From Sporomusa sp. KB1 (GTDB lineage Bacteria > Bacillota > Negativicutes > Sporomusales > Sporomusaceae), in NCBI RefSeq assembly GCF_007830295.1, contig NZ_VLKC01000001.1:391773-455772 (forward strand): a stretch of 64,000 nucleotides of DNA. The letters run 5' to 3'. Positions within the stretch are counted from its first letter, which is position 1. Each line of letters opens with the position of its first letter. Shown here piece after piece: positions 26,668 through 37,321 of the stretch. The notes under the pieces are model-generated. The model was not told where the DNA came from. It did not search any database and worked only from the letters and a program-made list of their open reading frames with translations. The position numbers were made by a program, and so were the translations under genes.

Positions 26668-27017
26668 TAGTCCCGGGAATTCGTTAAACGTTAACCGAAT
26701 AATCCTGGGGTCTGCGGCAAATTTTGTGTGATTAATAATTTCTTAAGTCAAGTGGAACAAGAGAACCGATGGTATAGACTAACAGGATCGACAGCGCCGC
26801 TACTCTGTGCGAACAATGGCAAAGTCGGAGTAAACATGAATGCTGAAATGTACATGAAAACAGCGCTAGCCAGGAGTAAAATAAATTTTTTTGTCCATAA
26901 AGGCTCTGAATGAGATTGCTTTTTCAATATATTTCGAATCCTCTTTTCTTTATTTATAAGACTTCGCTAATATTGGAATTCTTCCAACGTCAACAGTTTA
27001 AACTTCTGCATACATTG
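26668..27017. other. Gap after the oxidoreductase operon
   Basis: About 350 bp with no recognised gene. Just past the stop there is an imperfect inverted repeat (CCCGGGAATTCG ... CGAATAATCCTGGG) that may weakly terminate the operon. A 61-codon open frame at 26728-26913 has no ribosome-binding site and no recognisable family; I do not call it. The right edge borders the duplicated araC tail. Confidence 0.5.
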
Positions 27018-27090
27018 GGTATGTTTGGCCTTCCACTGAAAGAAGATATGAAGCGCACGAAAGCGAATTATAACCAAGATCGATGCATAG
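27018..27090 (+). pseudogene. AraC-regulator 3'-end fragment (duplicate of 38164-38239)
   Basis: About 24 codons read MFGLPLKEDMKRTKANYNQ, almost identical to the C-terminus of the AraC regulator at 37322-38239 (MFGLPPKEDMKRMKANYNQ), followed by the same stop context and the same terminator. The upstream coding part is absent. Confidence 0.8.
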
Positions 27091-27140
27091 AACCATTCGG
27101 GGGAGTACGGCTTTTACCGCACTCCCCCCGAATGGTTTTT
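27091..27140 (+). terminator. Strong hairpin terminator (copy within repeat)
   Basis: A long stem AACCATTCGGGGGAGT / ACTCCCCCCGAATGGTT followed by TTTTT. The same structure lies after the intact araC gene at 38241-38287. Confidence 0.88.
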
Positions 27141-27193
27141 GAACAGTTGATATAATCAGGCAAACTTTGGAGAGAGGCATGGCATAACAGTCG

Positions 27194-28129
27194 CTATTCC
27201 ATGTGGGACATTGGCACTGTATTCTCCGCCCCTTTTGGGACTGGTAGGTAATAGGGATCATCCCTCTCCCTCCTCTCTTTGCCAGTTTCACCTATCCAAA
27301 TAGAACCCAATAGCAAGACGGCGCCAATCAGCTGTTGCAAAGTCATTTTCTCTCCTACCACCAAAGCTGAAATTAATAGTGATGTAAGAGGGTCGACATA
27401 GCTCAATACGGCGATACTTTGGCCTTTTAGTCCTTTCATTCCGACAAAGAACAGATAGAATCCAACCCCGCCATGAAGGATACCCAGTACAAGCATCAAT
27501 ATAACCGTGTCGCCGGTGATCGAAAAAAAATTGAAGCCATCCGTGAACAGCACAAATGGGTACAGTATCGTAACCGACAAGCCAAGCTGCAGAAGCGTAT
27601 TTGCCAACCCGTCCAGGTCCCGAATAAACTTATTAACCAGCGTCAAAATGGCGTAGAAACCCGCCGCAACCAGTCCGTAGCCGATGCCGAGCAGATGATT
27701 CCCGGTTGTTTCCATCCTGCTGTTTTGCAAAATGAGGAACAAGCCGAGCAAAGCAATGCCGATACATACTGCCTTTCTGAGCGACAACTTTTCTTTCAAA
27801 ATGAAAGGTGAGAGCATAATAACTAAAACAGGTGCAAAATAATAGCTCAGTGCCGCATTGGCAATCGTTGTTTCCTTATACGCCTGAAACAAAAAAATCC
27901 AGTTGCCGCTCAAAGCAACGCTCGCTATGAACAGAGGGGCGACATTCTTCTTCACCTTACACCATAATACTTTCTGCTTCGTCCCTACGAAGACGACTAA
28001 CAGAAACAGGGCGCCGATCAAGCTCAAGAACAACGCGATTTTACTAGAAGGCATGTCGATATATTTTGCAAACACGCCAACTGCGCCGAAGATGATCATC
28101 GACAGCACGAAATACAGTTTTTCCTTCAC
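27194..28129 (-). CDS. EamA/DMT-family membrane exporter
   Basis: This ~312-residue protein with about ten hydrophobic segments has two EamA repeats, as in drug/metabolite transporters of the RhaT/RarD group (LYFVLSMIIFGAVGVFAKYI first helix; YVDPLTSLLISALVVGEKMT in the last repeat). I prefer the GTG at 28129 (VKEKLYF) over the upstream ATG because the extra residues would be polar and non-family. Its last ~10 codons run into the duplicated araC-tail segment, so the natural C-terminus was probably replaced. It is divergent from the LysR gene at 28307, which probably controls it. The exported compound is unknown. Confidence 0.85.
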   Translation of the reverse strand: MKEKLYFVLSMIIFGAVGVFAKYIDMPSSKIALFLSLIGALFLLVVFVGTKQKVLWCKVKKNVAPLFIASVALSGNWIFLFQAYKETTIANAALSYYFAPVLVIMLSPFILKEKLSLRKAVCIGIALLGLFLILQNSRMETTGNHLLGIGYGLVAAGFYAILTLVNKFIRDLDGLANTLLQLGLSVTILYPFVLFTDGFNFFSITGDTVILMLVLGILHGGVGFYLFFVGMKGLKGQSIAVLSYVDPLTSLLISALVVGEKMTLQQLIGAVLLLGSIWIGETGKERRERDDPYYLPVPKGAENTVPMSHME

Positions 28130-28306
28130 GATATATTCCCGCTTTCTTCTGATTGATGAGATAGTGCATAACAGCAACATCTATAACATAGTTCATTCAC
28201 ATTCACTTGAATTTATTTCATTTATAAGTTATCATATTTTTACAAATTACAAAAATGAATATTTGTCATGATTTCAATGATAAAACCAGATGAAAGGTAA
28301 ATAAGC

Positions 28307-29194
28307 ATGGACATGAATATTCAGAAATACCTGGCCTTTGTAAAAACTGTAGAACAGGGAAGTTTCACAAGAGCGGCAAGTGCGCTCAACTATTCGCAGT
28401 CTGGTATTAGCCGAATGATTAGTGACTTAGAAAATGATTGGAAAGTATCGCTTCTGGAGCGCGGCCGTTCGGGCGTTCGGCTAACTTCTGATGGTCTAAA
28501 GTTATTGCCATTTGCCCAAAGAGTGTGTAACGAATACCAGGAGTTACAAGCACAAGTCGATGAAATAAATGGTCTACAATCCGGGTTGATACGAATTGGG
28601 ACTTTTTCAAGTGTGGCAACGCACTGGCTCCCCAACATTATCCGGGAATTTCAAAAAAGTTATCCTAATATTGATTATGAATTACTGCTGGGTGACTACA
28701 GCGAAATTGAACGCTGGATTTTAGAAGGACGGGTAGATTGTGGTTTTCTCAGGCTCCCTGCACACCCGGAATTGGAAACAATTTTTTTAGATCAGGATAA
28801 GCTATTAGTGGTTTTACCAGAAAACCACCCTTTAACTAAATGCAAACAAATCCCAATTAATGCGTTATGTGATTACCCCTTCATGTTATTAGAAAAAGGA
28901 GCGCGGTCTGAAATATCAGAACTTCTTGAACAATGGAATGTATTGCCCAACATAAAGTTTACTACCTGGGATGATTATGCTATTCTTTCAATGATCGAAG
29001 GCGGACTTGGTATCAGCATTTTACCTCAACTCATTTTGCATCGCATTCCTTATCAGGTAGTTATAAAAGAATTGGAAGTGCCAGCTTATCGTAAAATATG
29101 TCTTGCAATGAAAGAGAAAAAAACGGCTTCCCTTGCTGTTACTCGTTTTTTAGAATACCTTCCATACAGACATTCTTCGCCTGTGTACACGTAG
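28307..29194 (+). CDS. LysR-family regulator, divergent from the EamA exporter
   Basis: The 295-residue protein has an N-terminal LysR helix-turn-helix (GSFTRAASALNYSQSGISRM) and the substrate-binding domain (SGLIRIGTFSSVATHWLPNI through SMIEGGLGISILPQ). It starts after GAAAGGTAAATAAGC. Divergent arrangement with the transporter at 28129, 177 bp apart, is the classic LysR-target layout, so it probably regulates exporter expression. Confidence 0.9.
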   Translation: MDMNIQKYLAFVKTVEQGSFTRAASALNYSQSGISRMISDLENDWKVSLLERGRSGVRLTSDGLKLLPFAQRVCNEYQELQAQVDEINGLQSGLIRIGTFSSVATHWLPNIIREFQKSYPNIDYELLLGDYSEIERWILEGRVDCGFLRLPAHPELETIFLDQDKLLVVLPENHPLTKCKQIPINALCDYPFMLLEKGARSEISELLEQWNVLPNIKFTTWDDYAILSMIEGGLGISILPQLILHRIPYQVVIKELEVPAYRKICLAMKEKKTASLAVTRFLEYLPYRHSSPVYT

Positions 29195-29225
29195 CCTATT
29201 TTGGGTCTCTACTAAATGGCAAGCA

Positions 29226-29254
29226 GGGCAAATGTCAAGACACTTGCCCTTTTT
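29226..29254 (+). terminator. Rho-independent terminator after lysR
   Basis: Stem GGGCAAATGTC / GACACTTGCCC with a 2-nt loop followed by TTTTT, 32 bp after the LysR stop. The remaining sequence to 29525 has no recognisable gene. Confidence 0.85.
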
Positions 29255-29525
29255 AGAATTTTCCCCTGCGATCAAATCCAAAAAATTGCTTGTTGGGACC
29301 AGCGGCCCAAACCCTGCGACTTCGGGACAGCATGGAGGTGTTGACAAACCCCAGCAAATTCATCACAAAACGTCGAAAATAGCATAAGAGCCCCGCGTAT
29401 GTGCGAAGGTTCACTCAAAAAAACAGTGCCCGGGAGACTATCCTAGGCACTTAACATTCGTTTAAGTTGAAAGCGGTCGCTGACAAGAGGCAGCGGGAAC
29501 ATATACCACTTTTTTCAGCAGAACA

Positions 29526-29897
29526 ACCAGCGGCGGAGCTTCCCTCCTGGAAATGCTCCGGGAACAAGGGACATTCGATCCCAATCAAGTCGAAAAAGCG
29601 CTAATTGAATCGGACGGCCATCTTAGTGTATTAAAAAAATCAGAATATCAAAACCCGACAATGAAAGATTTAAATAACTCCGTAGGCCAGCCCCCAGTAA
29701 GCCATCTAGCCGGTACGGAAGTTATAATTGATGGGAATGTTATCGACCAAGGATTAGCCAAGAGCGGTTTAACGCTTCAAAAACTAGAGAACCATTTGCG
29801 CAACCTAGGCATCAAAAGTGTTGAAGATGTAACGCTGGCAATGTTTACTCCCGAGGGTAATCTATATGTTGATAAGAAAAGCGATGCCTTATTATAA
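29526..29897 (+). pseudogene. DUF421/YetF C-terminal fragment
   Basis: The open frame reads SLLEMLREQGTFDPNQVEKA, then LIESDGHLSVLKKSEYQ, and later EVIIDGNVIDQGLAKSGLTL. This is the cytoplasmic C-terminal domain of YetF-type (DUF421) membrane proteins. The transmembrane N-terminal half is absent and the first codons have no start or ribosome-binding site, so this is a truncated remnant. An internal ATG at 29553 could still give a 114-residue soluble fragment. Confidence 0.7.
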
Positions 29898-30260
29898 GGC
29901 GTTTAACGATCCGCACGAATGCCTACTGGAGCCTTTCTTCGTCCACGGCCGGCACGCCGCAACTTTCCGGCTATTCTCAGCCCGGCTCCGGCATAGCCAG
30001 ACTGGTTTTACACCCTGACACACCTGACTTCATCAGGACAGAGTAGAAGGGTGAAACTCCACCTTCGCCGGGTAGAGAGGCCACCCAATTGGTGGCCCGA
30101 ACCCCCAAGACCCCGGCGAGCGGATTTCCCGCACCGGGTTCTTCAAAAATTGGCTCACAGCACTGCGTACATTTTCGCTTAGTTTTATCGTAAACCTAGA
30201 AGAGAGCTTTTAAGTCTCCAAAAACATATTTCTTGTTGAATTTACAAATGCAATCTTATA
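29898..30260 (-). other. GC-rich structured block, possible group II intron or mobile-element remnant
   Basis: This ~360-bp gap differs from its surroundings by high G+C. On the minus strand it contains GAACCCGGTGCGGGAAATCC, a GGCCACC-AATT-GGGTGGCC hairpin and TCTCTACCC, a succession that resembles the tail end of group II intron/retroelement sequences. No reverse-transcriptase reading frame remains. The assignment is tentative. Confidence 0.3.
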
Positions 30261-31499
30261 TCACTTCTCTTGGACTTCCGTCGAATGCAATGCCTCTACC
30301 TCCTCAGTAATAAGCTGGTTTCCACGCTTAACTTTGCACCCATGCAAGAAATAGTATAAGCACATAATGGTGATAGTGCCGATAGCCATAATTACATACA
30401 GTCCGCGGAAACCAATTATCGGAACCAGAAACCCTAAGAAGAACGGACCGATTCCAACCCCTCCATCCGTAAGGGAAAAAAAGGTTGATGTGGCTAGCCC
30501 CATGCGATATTGCGGCGATACATTGATAGCAATTGCTTGACCACTTGATAGGAAGGTCCCCCATCCTAAACCCAGAAAAGTGGCGGCCAATAAAAGGACA
30601 AAACCATGATGAACCTGACTGAGGATAATCAGTCCAACTGCGAACAGTATAAATGATGGATACATCACAATATTCTCCCCTTTTTGATCAAACAAGCGAC
30701 CGGTTACCGGTCGGGAAATTAAGATGACCACAGAATAAGCAACAAAAAAGGTGCTGCCGGCATCAATCAAATTGATTTCCCTTGTATACGGGGCCAGAAA
30801 ACTGAGAATACTCGAAAAGCAAAAACCCAGCAATGCGCCGATAATCGCAATCGGCAAGGCTTTAAATTCAATGAAATTATTTAATGTAAATTGTTTCATA
30901 TTGTTTAGTTGCTCTTCTGTCAACTCAGGGGCAATTACTTTTAGGAAAAATACGGCAATGTAACTAACGGCCAATAAAATAGCGCACAAACCCATAATCA
31001 TGTCAAAACTTACATGATTATTAAGATATATGCCCAGAAAAGGGCCGATAGCCGAGGCCAGAGTGGTACTCATGGCATAATAGCCCACACCTTCTCCACG
31101 TCGCTCTTTTGGTATAATATTAGCCACAATTGTCCCCGTCGCTGTTGCAGCAATGCCAAATCCTGCTCCGTGCAAAAATCGAATAAAAAAGAGAAACGGC
31201 AGGTTGGTTATTTTAAAATATAAAAAGGTTGACAGTAAGTAGATGGTCAAACCGATATAAAGCATTCTTTTCCGCCCTACCTGCTCTATCGATCTTCCGG
31301 TAAAGATCCGGGCAAAAAGGGCCGCTAAGATAAAAATACCGGCCGCAAACCCAGCTTCGCTTGGTGAGGCCTGTAATTTGTCCATCGCGTAGATTGCGAT
31401 AATCACCATCAATATATAATACACTACATAAATGAGAAAATTGGCTATCGAATCAATCACAAAATCCTTAGTGCATAATTGAGGCTCGTCCATTTGCAT
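30261..31499 (-). CDS. Major facilitator superfamily transporter
   Basis: This 412-residue protein has twelve predicted membrane spans and the MFS loop 2-3 signature (GRSIEQVGRKRMLYIG) with the later GRLFDQKGENIVM. It has full length and no frameshift. The start follows AAGGATGGTAAT. It is monocistronic. The close similarity of the MFS layout to multidrug or sugar/osmolyte exporters does not define a substrate. Confidence 0.87.
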   Translation of the reverse strand: MQMDEPQLCTKDFVIDSIANFLIYVVYYILMVIIAIYAMDKLQASPSEAGFAAGIFILAALFARIFTGRSIEQVGRKRMLYIGLTIYLLSTFLYFKITNLPFLFFIRFLHGAGFGIAATATGTIVANIIPKERRGEGVGYYAMSTTLASAIGPFLGIYLNNHVSFDMIMGLCAILLAVSYIAVFFLKVIAPELTEEQLNNMKQFTLNNFIEFKALPIAIIGALLGFCFSSILSFLAPYTREINLIDAGSTFFVAYSVVILISRPVTGRLFDQKGENIVMYPSFILFAVGLIILSQVHHGFVLLLAATFLGLGWGTFLSSGQAIAINVSPQYRMGLATSTFFSLTDGGVGIGPFFLGFLVPIIGFRGLYVIMAIGTITIMCLYYFLHGCKVKRGNQLITEEVEALHSTEVQEK

Positions 31500-31565
31500 A
31501 TTACCATCCTTATTTCTTAAATTATTGTATTGGGAGATAAGTTTCGAAAGCAGGCTAAATTTCCC

Positions 31566-32014
31566 TTATTTAACAACAAGAACGGAAATTTTCGCATACT
31601 GCACGATGGCTGACACTGCCCATAAATTCCTTAATACCGGTTAATCCCCGGCATCTCATAATGATAAGATCACAGTTATGTTCTTGGGCATGCTTTAAAA
31701 TAATATGAGCGGGTGAACCCTCCAACAAGTACGACTGATGGAAATTAGGAAGCTTAGACAGCTCTTACTCTGCTTTGGCAATGATCTTTTGTCCTTCCTG
31801 GTAAATGGCATCCTCGATGACTTGTGAGTTGTCTAAAACGGTATAAGGTAATGGAGGTTGCCATGACATGGACTATTTCAAGTTGCATTGATGAATCTAG
31901 CTTTGCAAATTCCATCGCTTTTTCCAGGGCCTTTGGGGCTAAATCTGAACCATCACTGGCACCTAAAACTTTAGAGTACAACAAAATTTTCACAACCTTT
32001 CGTTCCATAATCAT
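31566..32014 (-). pseudogene. Universal stress protein (UspA), multiply frameshifted
   Basis: The first part encodes KVLGASDGSDLAPKALEKAM and LEIVHVMATSI, then shifts frame to NSQVIEDAIYQEGQKIIAKA, hits an internal TAA, and continues LSKLPNFHQSYLLEGSPAHI, HNCDLIIMRCRGLTGIKEF and MGSVSHRAV. This covers the whole UspA fold including the G-x2-G-x9-GS ATP-binding segment. At least two indels and one stop separate the parts, so the gene is decayed. The annotated open part (31754-32014) alone would not fold. Confidence 0.8.
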
Positions 32015-32143
32015 TTACGGAACCATATTTATGATAACATTGAATATTTATAAATAAAAATACATCATACTCAAACCACCCTTGTTAGTGGTATCGCGCT
32101 CGGCAGGAATACATCAATTTTTTGTTAATCATAAGAAACCTGT

Positions 32144-32779
32144 TCATTCCCGGATAAAATTCGTATAAATGGCTTCTTCTTTCTCAGGGAATGGCACACC
32201 AGCCTTGATGCCAGCTTCTTTACATTTCAGGAACCAGGCCATGTTTCTTGCCAGTACGCGCATGGTCTGCAGCCCTTCCAAATCTTTTTTCACCTCTTCC
32301 GGCGTGGCACCGTGAACCATATTCCAATAACGCGATGAGATAACAGGCATTTCCGATAGGGTGAAATACTTGTTGAGCTGGTCAAAAGTCGCGGTCGTCC
32401 CGGCTCTTCTGGCGGAAACAATGCCTGCCGCCGGCTTTAAATAAAAGGACTGCCGACCGGAACGCAAGTCTGTATAAAAGGCCCGGTCCATGAAAGAAGT
32501 AATCGCACCGGTTGCGGCCGCATAATGTACGGGAGAACCAAAAATAAATCCATCGGCATCCTTAGCGAGATCAAGAAAGTCGTTGACACGATCCGAAAAA
32601 GTGCAACGCCCGGTTTTTGCACAAGTTTTGCAGGCAATACAACCGGCCAGGGGCTTTACTCCAATCTGGAAGACCTGTGTTTCAATTCCCTCACTATTTA
32701 GCGTCTTCGCTACTTCATCAAGTGCAGTATAGGTACAGCCGCTGGCGTGTGGGCTACCATTGACTAATAAAACATTCAT
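32144..32779 (-). CDS. Flavodoxin-family NAD(P)H-dependent FMN reductase-like protein (cytosolic)
   Basis: This 211-residue protein has the flavodoxin-like fold: VLLVNGSPHASGCTYTALDE binds the FMN phosphate, IACKTCAKTGRCTFSD is the cysteine-bearing loop common in anaerobe iron-sulfur flavoprotein relatives, and FIFGSPVHYAAATGAITSFM is the isoalloxazine loop. No signal peptide is seen. The gene follows the aldo-keto reductase by 60 bp on the minus strand. It probably serves NAD(P)H-dependent reduction of quinones or other electrophiles; the substrate is unknown. Confidence 0.85.
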   Translation of the reverse strand: MNVLLVNGSPHASGCTYTALDEVAKTLNSEGIETQVFQIGVKPLAGCIACKTCAKTGRCTFSDRVNDFLDLAKDADGFIFGSPVHYAAATGAITSFMDRAFYTDLRSGRQSFYLKPAAGIVSARRAGTTATFDQLNKYFTLSEMPVISSRYWNMVHGATPEEVKKDLEGLQTMRVLARNMAWFLKCKEAGIKAGVPFPEKEEAIYTNFIRE

Positions 32780-32839
32780 AGTTACTTACCTCCATTAGAG
32801 CCTTTAACGAAAACATTGAAGAAATACGATTTCTTCCTG

Positions 32840-34566
<1,727 letters not shown>

Positions 34567-34772
34567 TTTTAAGACCTTCTTTCCTATTAATTTTTACAAT
34601 TCAACTATTGGGAATAAGCTCCAAGAAAGAGTAAATATCAACTTTTTATACAGCATTATCGTTTTGTGAAAAGGTTTCAATCCAGAGATATATTGCGCGT
34701 TAGATTTCTATATTATCGGTTGTGGCTTCCACCTATTTTATGTTGCCGTTAGTTTCCAAACCGTGGTAAGAC

Positions 34773-35213
34773 TTAAGCTGAGGATACCAGTGAGGCACTA
34801 AAGCCCATAGATATGTTGGACATGGCTTCGCCCTGGTGTCCGGGAGAAGCCAGCATCGCCGTTATCGCATAGGCGGTGACGACGAAAACACCCGTTCCGA
34901 CCCCGAGTATGACGCGGGAAGCCATCAGGAAGCCAAAGCCCGGAAGGGCCAGCGTCGCAACGATGCCAAGTAAAAAGATCGCGAGAGCCAGCAGCAGTTG
35001 CTTACGCTGATCCATCCTCGCCGTCGCTACCATGAGAAGGGGAGTGCCGATTGCGCTTGCGAGCGCAAAGGCGGTAATCAGCTGCCCTGCTGTTACTACC
35101 GATACACCGGCGGAAGCAGCGACTTTATCCAATATACCCACGATGACGAATTGCGATGTGCCAATCAGAAAGCTGATCATGGTCAGCATGTAAATTTTCC
35201 AGGTGTTGTTCAT
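34773..35213 (-). pseudogene. MFS transporter, truncated after ~145 residues
   Basis: The open frame encodes the first four to five helices of an MFS drug/sugar efflux protein (YMLTMISFLIGTSQFVIVGI, VTAGQLITAFALASAIGTPL, and ending NISMGFSASLVSSA), then stops. Normal members have ~390 residues and continue after SMGFSASLVLG. The remaining two thirds are missing from the downstream 200 bp, so this is a deletion remnant. An AraC-type operator copy lies ~110-145 bp upstream (35325-35357). Confidence 0.75.
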
Positions 35214-35324
35214 AATGCTGTATGCTCCTATATCTGTATTTGCTAAAGTAATTCATGGTAAAGCAATGAACAACTTCAGTATCTTTAATTATGCGCCAAA
35301 TGAAACAGCAAACGTTAGCTCATT

Positions 35325-35357
35325 CATGCCAAATGATTGCCTAATCCTGTTATCCCA
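35325..35357 (-). promoter_or_regulatory. Candidate AraC-regulon operator, copy 1
   Basis: The core CAAATGATTGCCTAATCCT (plus strand) lies with flanking GTTAGCTCATTC to its left and GTTATCCCATTAC just to its right. It is shared with the copies at 37215-37253, 38293-38335 and 41942-41980, and it sits upstream of the truncated MFS gene in the same relative orientation as the others. Confidence 0.65.
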
Positions 35358-35410
35358 TTACACAACAAATGAATATCCGTGTGAATTGTGGATCAGGCAT
35401 TTCCATATAA

Positions 35411-35444
35411 GAAAGGAAGCCGCATAAATCAAAGGCTTCCTTTC
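35411..35444. terminator. Bidirectional terminator after the cytosolic flavodoxin
   Basis: An 11-bp perfect stem GAAAGGAAGCC / GGCTTCCTTTC with a 12-nt loop lies just beyond the stop of the gene at 35454; T-rich on the minus side (TTTCTTAT). Confidence 0.82.
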
Positions 35445-35453
35445 TTCGTTGAA

Positions 35454-35987
35454 TTACATTCCCATTCCCTTATCCAACGCCTCTTTCATTGCTTTGTTTC
35501 CTTGAATCTCGCCTTTTTGCCATGCACCGGCACCATAGATAAGACCTCTGATCTTAGCACCTGGCAAACAATCGGTAAAGCCACGAAGCCCATCCATCGT
35601 TCGCTCCATAGCGGCTTTTCCGTCAGCTGCCGTTGCGATGAAGTAAAATTCCTTGTTACGGATTTCTGTATAACGCGGCAGTGTGCGATCGATTAGGGTT
35701 TTAAGCTGTCCATCCATCGTATAAAAATAAACAGGCGTCGCAAGGACAAGCACATCGGCAGCTACCATCTTATCAAGAATAGCGGACATAGCATCCTCCT
35801 GTATACAAGCGCCTGTTGCCTTACAGGCATAACAGGCCATACAGTAACCGATTGCCTGGTTATGGACATAGATTTTTTCTACCGTATTTCCGGAGGCTTC
35901 TGCTCCTTTGATAAATTGATCGCATAGCGTATCGGAATTTCCCCCGATTCGAGGACTTGCTGATAATACGAGTACATTTTTTGGCAT
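35454..35987 (-). CDS. Flavodoxin-family NADPH-dependent FMN reductase-like protein (cytosolic)
   Basis: This 177-residue protein has VLVLSASPRIGGNSDTLCDQ (FMN phosphate loop), GYCMACYACKATGACIQEDA (two CxxC-like pairs typical of iron-sulfur flavoprotein relatives) and VLATPVYFYTMDGQLKTLID (flavin loop). There is no signal peptide. It is 20 bp downstream of the esterase lipoprotein gene and probably cotranscribed with it from the operator-bearing promoter at ~37.2 kb. It likely reduces quinones or nitro compounds. Confidence 0.87.
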   Translation of the reverse strand: MPKNVLVLSASPRIGGNSDTLCDQFIKGAEASGNTVEKIYVHNQAIGYCMACYACKATGACIQEDAMSAILDKMVAADVLVLATPVYFYTMDGQLKTLIDRTLPRYTEIRNKEFYFIATAADGKAAMERTMDGLRGFTDCLPGAKIRGLIYGAGAWQKGEIQGNKAMKEALDKGMGM

Positions 35988-36006
35988 TTTTTATTCCTGC
36001 TTTCGT

Positions 36007-37134
36007 TTATTTACTAAATCTACCGTTATTTTCTCGCTTCATACTGTCAGATGGTCGCCTAAAATTATTGGAACCCATATGCTCCTCCCCAAATTGAACC
36101 GCTGCTTCTAACCATCCCTCTGCCGTAGTGCCAATACCAAGTCCGAAACCATGGCCAATATTCGGATACTGGTGAAACTCAACAGCAACACCGGCCTCTC
36201 TTAAAACATTCGCACGTCTTTTCATAACTGCCGGATTAGCAATCTGATCGTTTTCGCCAACGGCAACAAAGGTCGGCGGATCATCCTTGGTATAGGTCGA
36301 GTGACCAGTATAAGCCATGACTACCGTGGACGGTTTTGGAAACTCATAATAGCCAAAGCCAGAAGGACCATAAGAACCGATATTCGCTGCCATTCTTGCC
36401 CCTGCAGAACTGCCCCATACAGAGTAATCTTCCGTAGCGACATTCAACAATTCCGCATTTCTAAAGATATAAGAAATTGCGGCTGCCAAATCCTCGCAGG
36501 CGGCTTTCTCGCTGCCTACACGATATTGGATTACAAAGGCATTGTATCCTTTCTGACTCAACGTTATGGCGTAGGAAAAGCCTTCATGGACAGAACCCAC
36601 ATAAGAAAAACCACCGCCAGGGCACACTACGGCAAAGGGCGCCCTCGGTTCGCCCTTGAAGAAAAACAAGCCTGTAGATTTTTTGCTTGGATCAACCTGT
36701 ACTTGCTGAGCTGTATAGAAAGGATAGAATATTTTATCTCCATCCTGGACTTTGTCTATCATGTAGTTAATGGTATCTACTACCACTACGGGATCAACAT
36801 TATTGTGATAAGGAAGAAGGGAACTAACGTGATTCAGTTGCATATTTTCATCATAATGCCCTCGTGTGAGTGGCAGTATAAATTGGCCAAATCCTTCAAA
36901 CGCGGGATGCTTCACAATGTCAGAAATGGTATTATTGACTTTCACATGAGCATACTTGCTCTTGTCATTTACGCTCTTTCCTTCATATGAACTTTTACGG
37001 CTAATTGATTCGGGCATAACTGTTGCCTCCTCCATAGAAGTATCGATACCAGCATCGCTTTTCGCACAACCGGAATAAACCAGCATCAAACCGAAAAAGA
37101 GACTACCTGCTATGATTCGGCTCACAAACTTCAT
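36007..37134 (-). CDS. Alpha/beta-hydrolase (esterase) lipoprotein
   Basis: The ~375-residue product starts at ATG 37134 after AAAGGTG and has a lipoprotein signal ending LVYSGC. The esterase core shows the oxyanion motif VVCPGGGFSYVGSVHEG, the nucleophile elbow VWGSSAGARMA and the histidine in NIGHGFGLG, as in BD-FAE/acetyl-xylan-esterase-like hydrolases. It is predicted to be anchored outside the membrane. It is divergent from the AraC regulator, and the shared intergenic region carries the operator copy at 37215-37253. The substrate ester is unknown. Confidence 0.87.
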   Translation of the reverse strand: MKFVSRIIAGSLFFGLMLVYSGCAKSDAGIDTSMEEATVMPESISRKSSYEGKSVNDKSKYAHVKVNNTISDIVKHPAFEGFGQFILPLTRGHYDENMQLNHVSSLLPYHNNVDPVVVVDTINYMIDKVQDGDKIFYPFYTAQQVQVDPSKKSTGLFFFKGEPRAPFAVVCPGGGFSYVGSVHEGFSYAITLSQKGYNAFVIQYRVGSEKAACEDLAAAISYIFRNAELLNVATEDYSVWGSSAGARMAANIGSYGPSGFGYYEFPKPSTVVMAYTGHSTYTKDDPPTFVAVGENDQIANPAVMKRRANVLREAGVAVEFHQYPNIGHGFGLGIGTTAEGWLEAAVQFGEEHMGSNNFRRPSDSMKRENNGRFSK

Positions 37135-37214
37135 TTCGACACACCTTTCTAGCACCTGTAACCAGAGATATAAGCTTTGCCACCTTCATTATGCAACTAA
37201 TCGGCAGACAGCCG

Positions 37215-37253
37215 CTATCTCATTTATATCAAATAATTGCCTAATCCTATCAC
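37215..37253 (-). promoter_or_regulatory. Candidate AraC-regulon operator, copy 2 (araC/esterase intergenic)
   Basis: CTATCTCATTTATATC followed by AAATAATTGCCTAATCCTAT on the plus strand matches the other copies. It lies 81-119 bp upstream of the esterase start and 70 bp upstream of araC, where both divergent genes could be controlled. Confidence 0.7.
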
Positions 37254-37321
37254 GTCGAGTTGCAAGCAGCTAAATATGTATTATAATAGACTTACTCAAG
37301 CTGAAAGAACAGGAGGCTCTT

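Larger units (their letters stand above)
27018..27215. repeat. Duplicated ~200-bp segment (second copy 38164-38358)
   Basis: Both copies contain the araC 3' end, its hairpin terminator, a GTTGATA-AAT(C/T)AGGCAA element and GTCGCTATTCCATGTGGG. Identity is high at the start and declines to the right. At this copy the far end forms the 3' end of the EamA gene (its stop at 27194). Confidence 0.82.

Noticed and set aside
26690-26720. Rho-independent terminator after the oxidoreductase operon
   Set aside because: The inverted repeat is imperfect and no T-tract follows; mentioned only in the gap note.
26728-26913. 61-codon open frame after the oxidoreductase operon
   Set aside because: It has no Shine-Dalgarno sequence, no recognisable motif and lies beside a duplication scar.
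36301-36990. Long plus-strand open frame (229 codons) opposite the esterase gene
   Set aside because: It lies wholly antisense to a well-supported hydrolase with signal and catalytic motifs, has no ribosome-binding site and no recognisable family.
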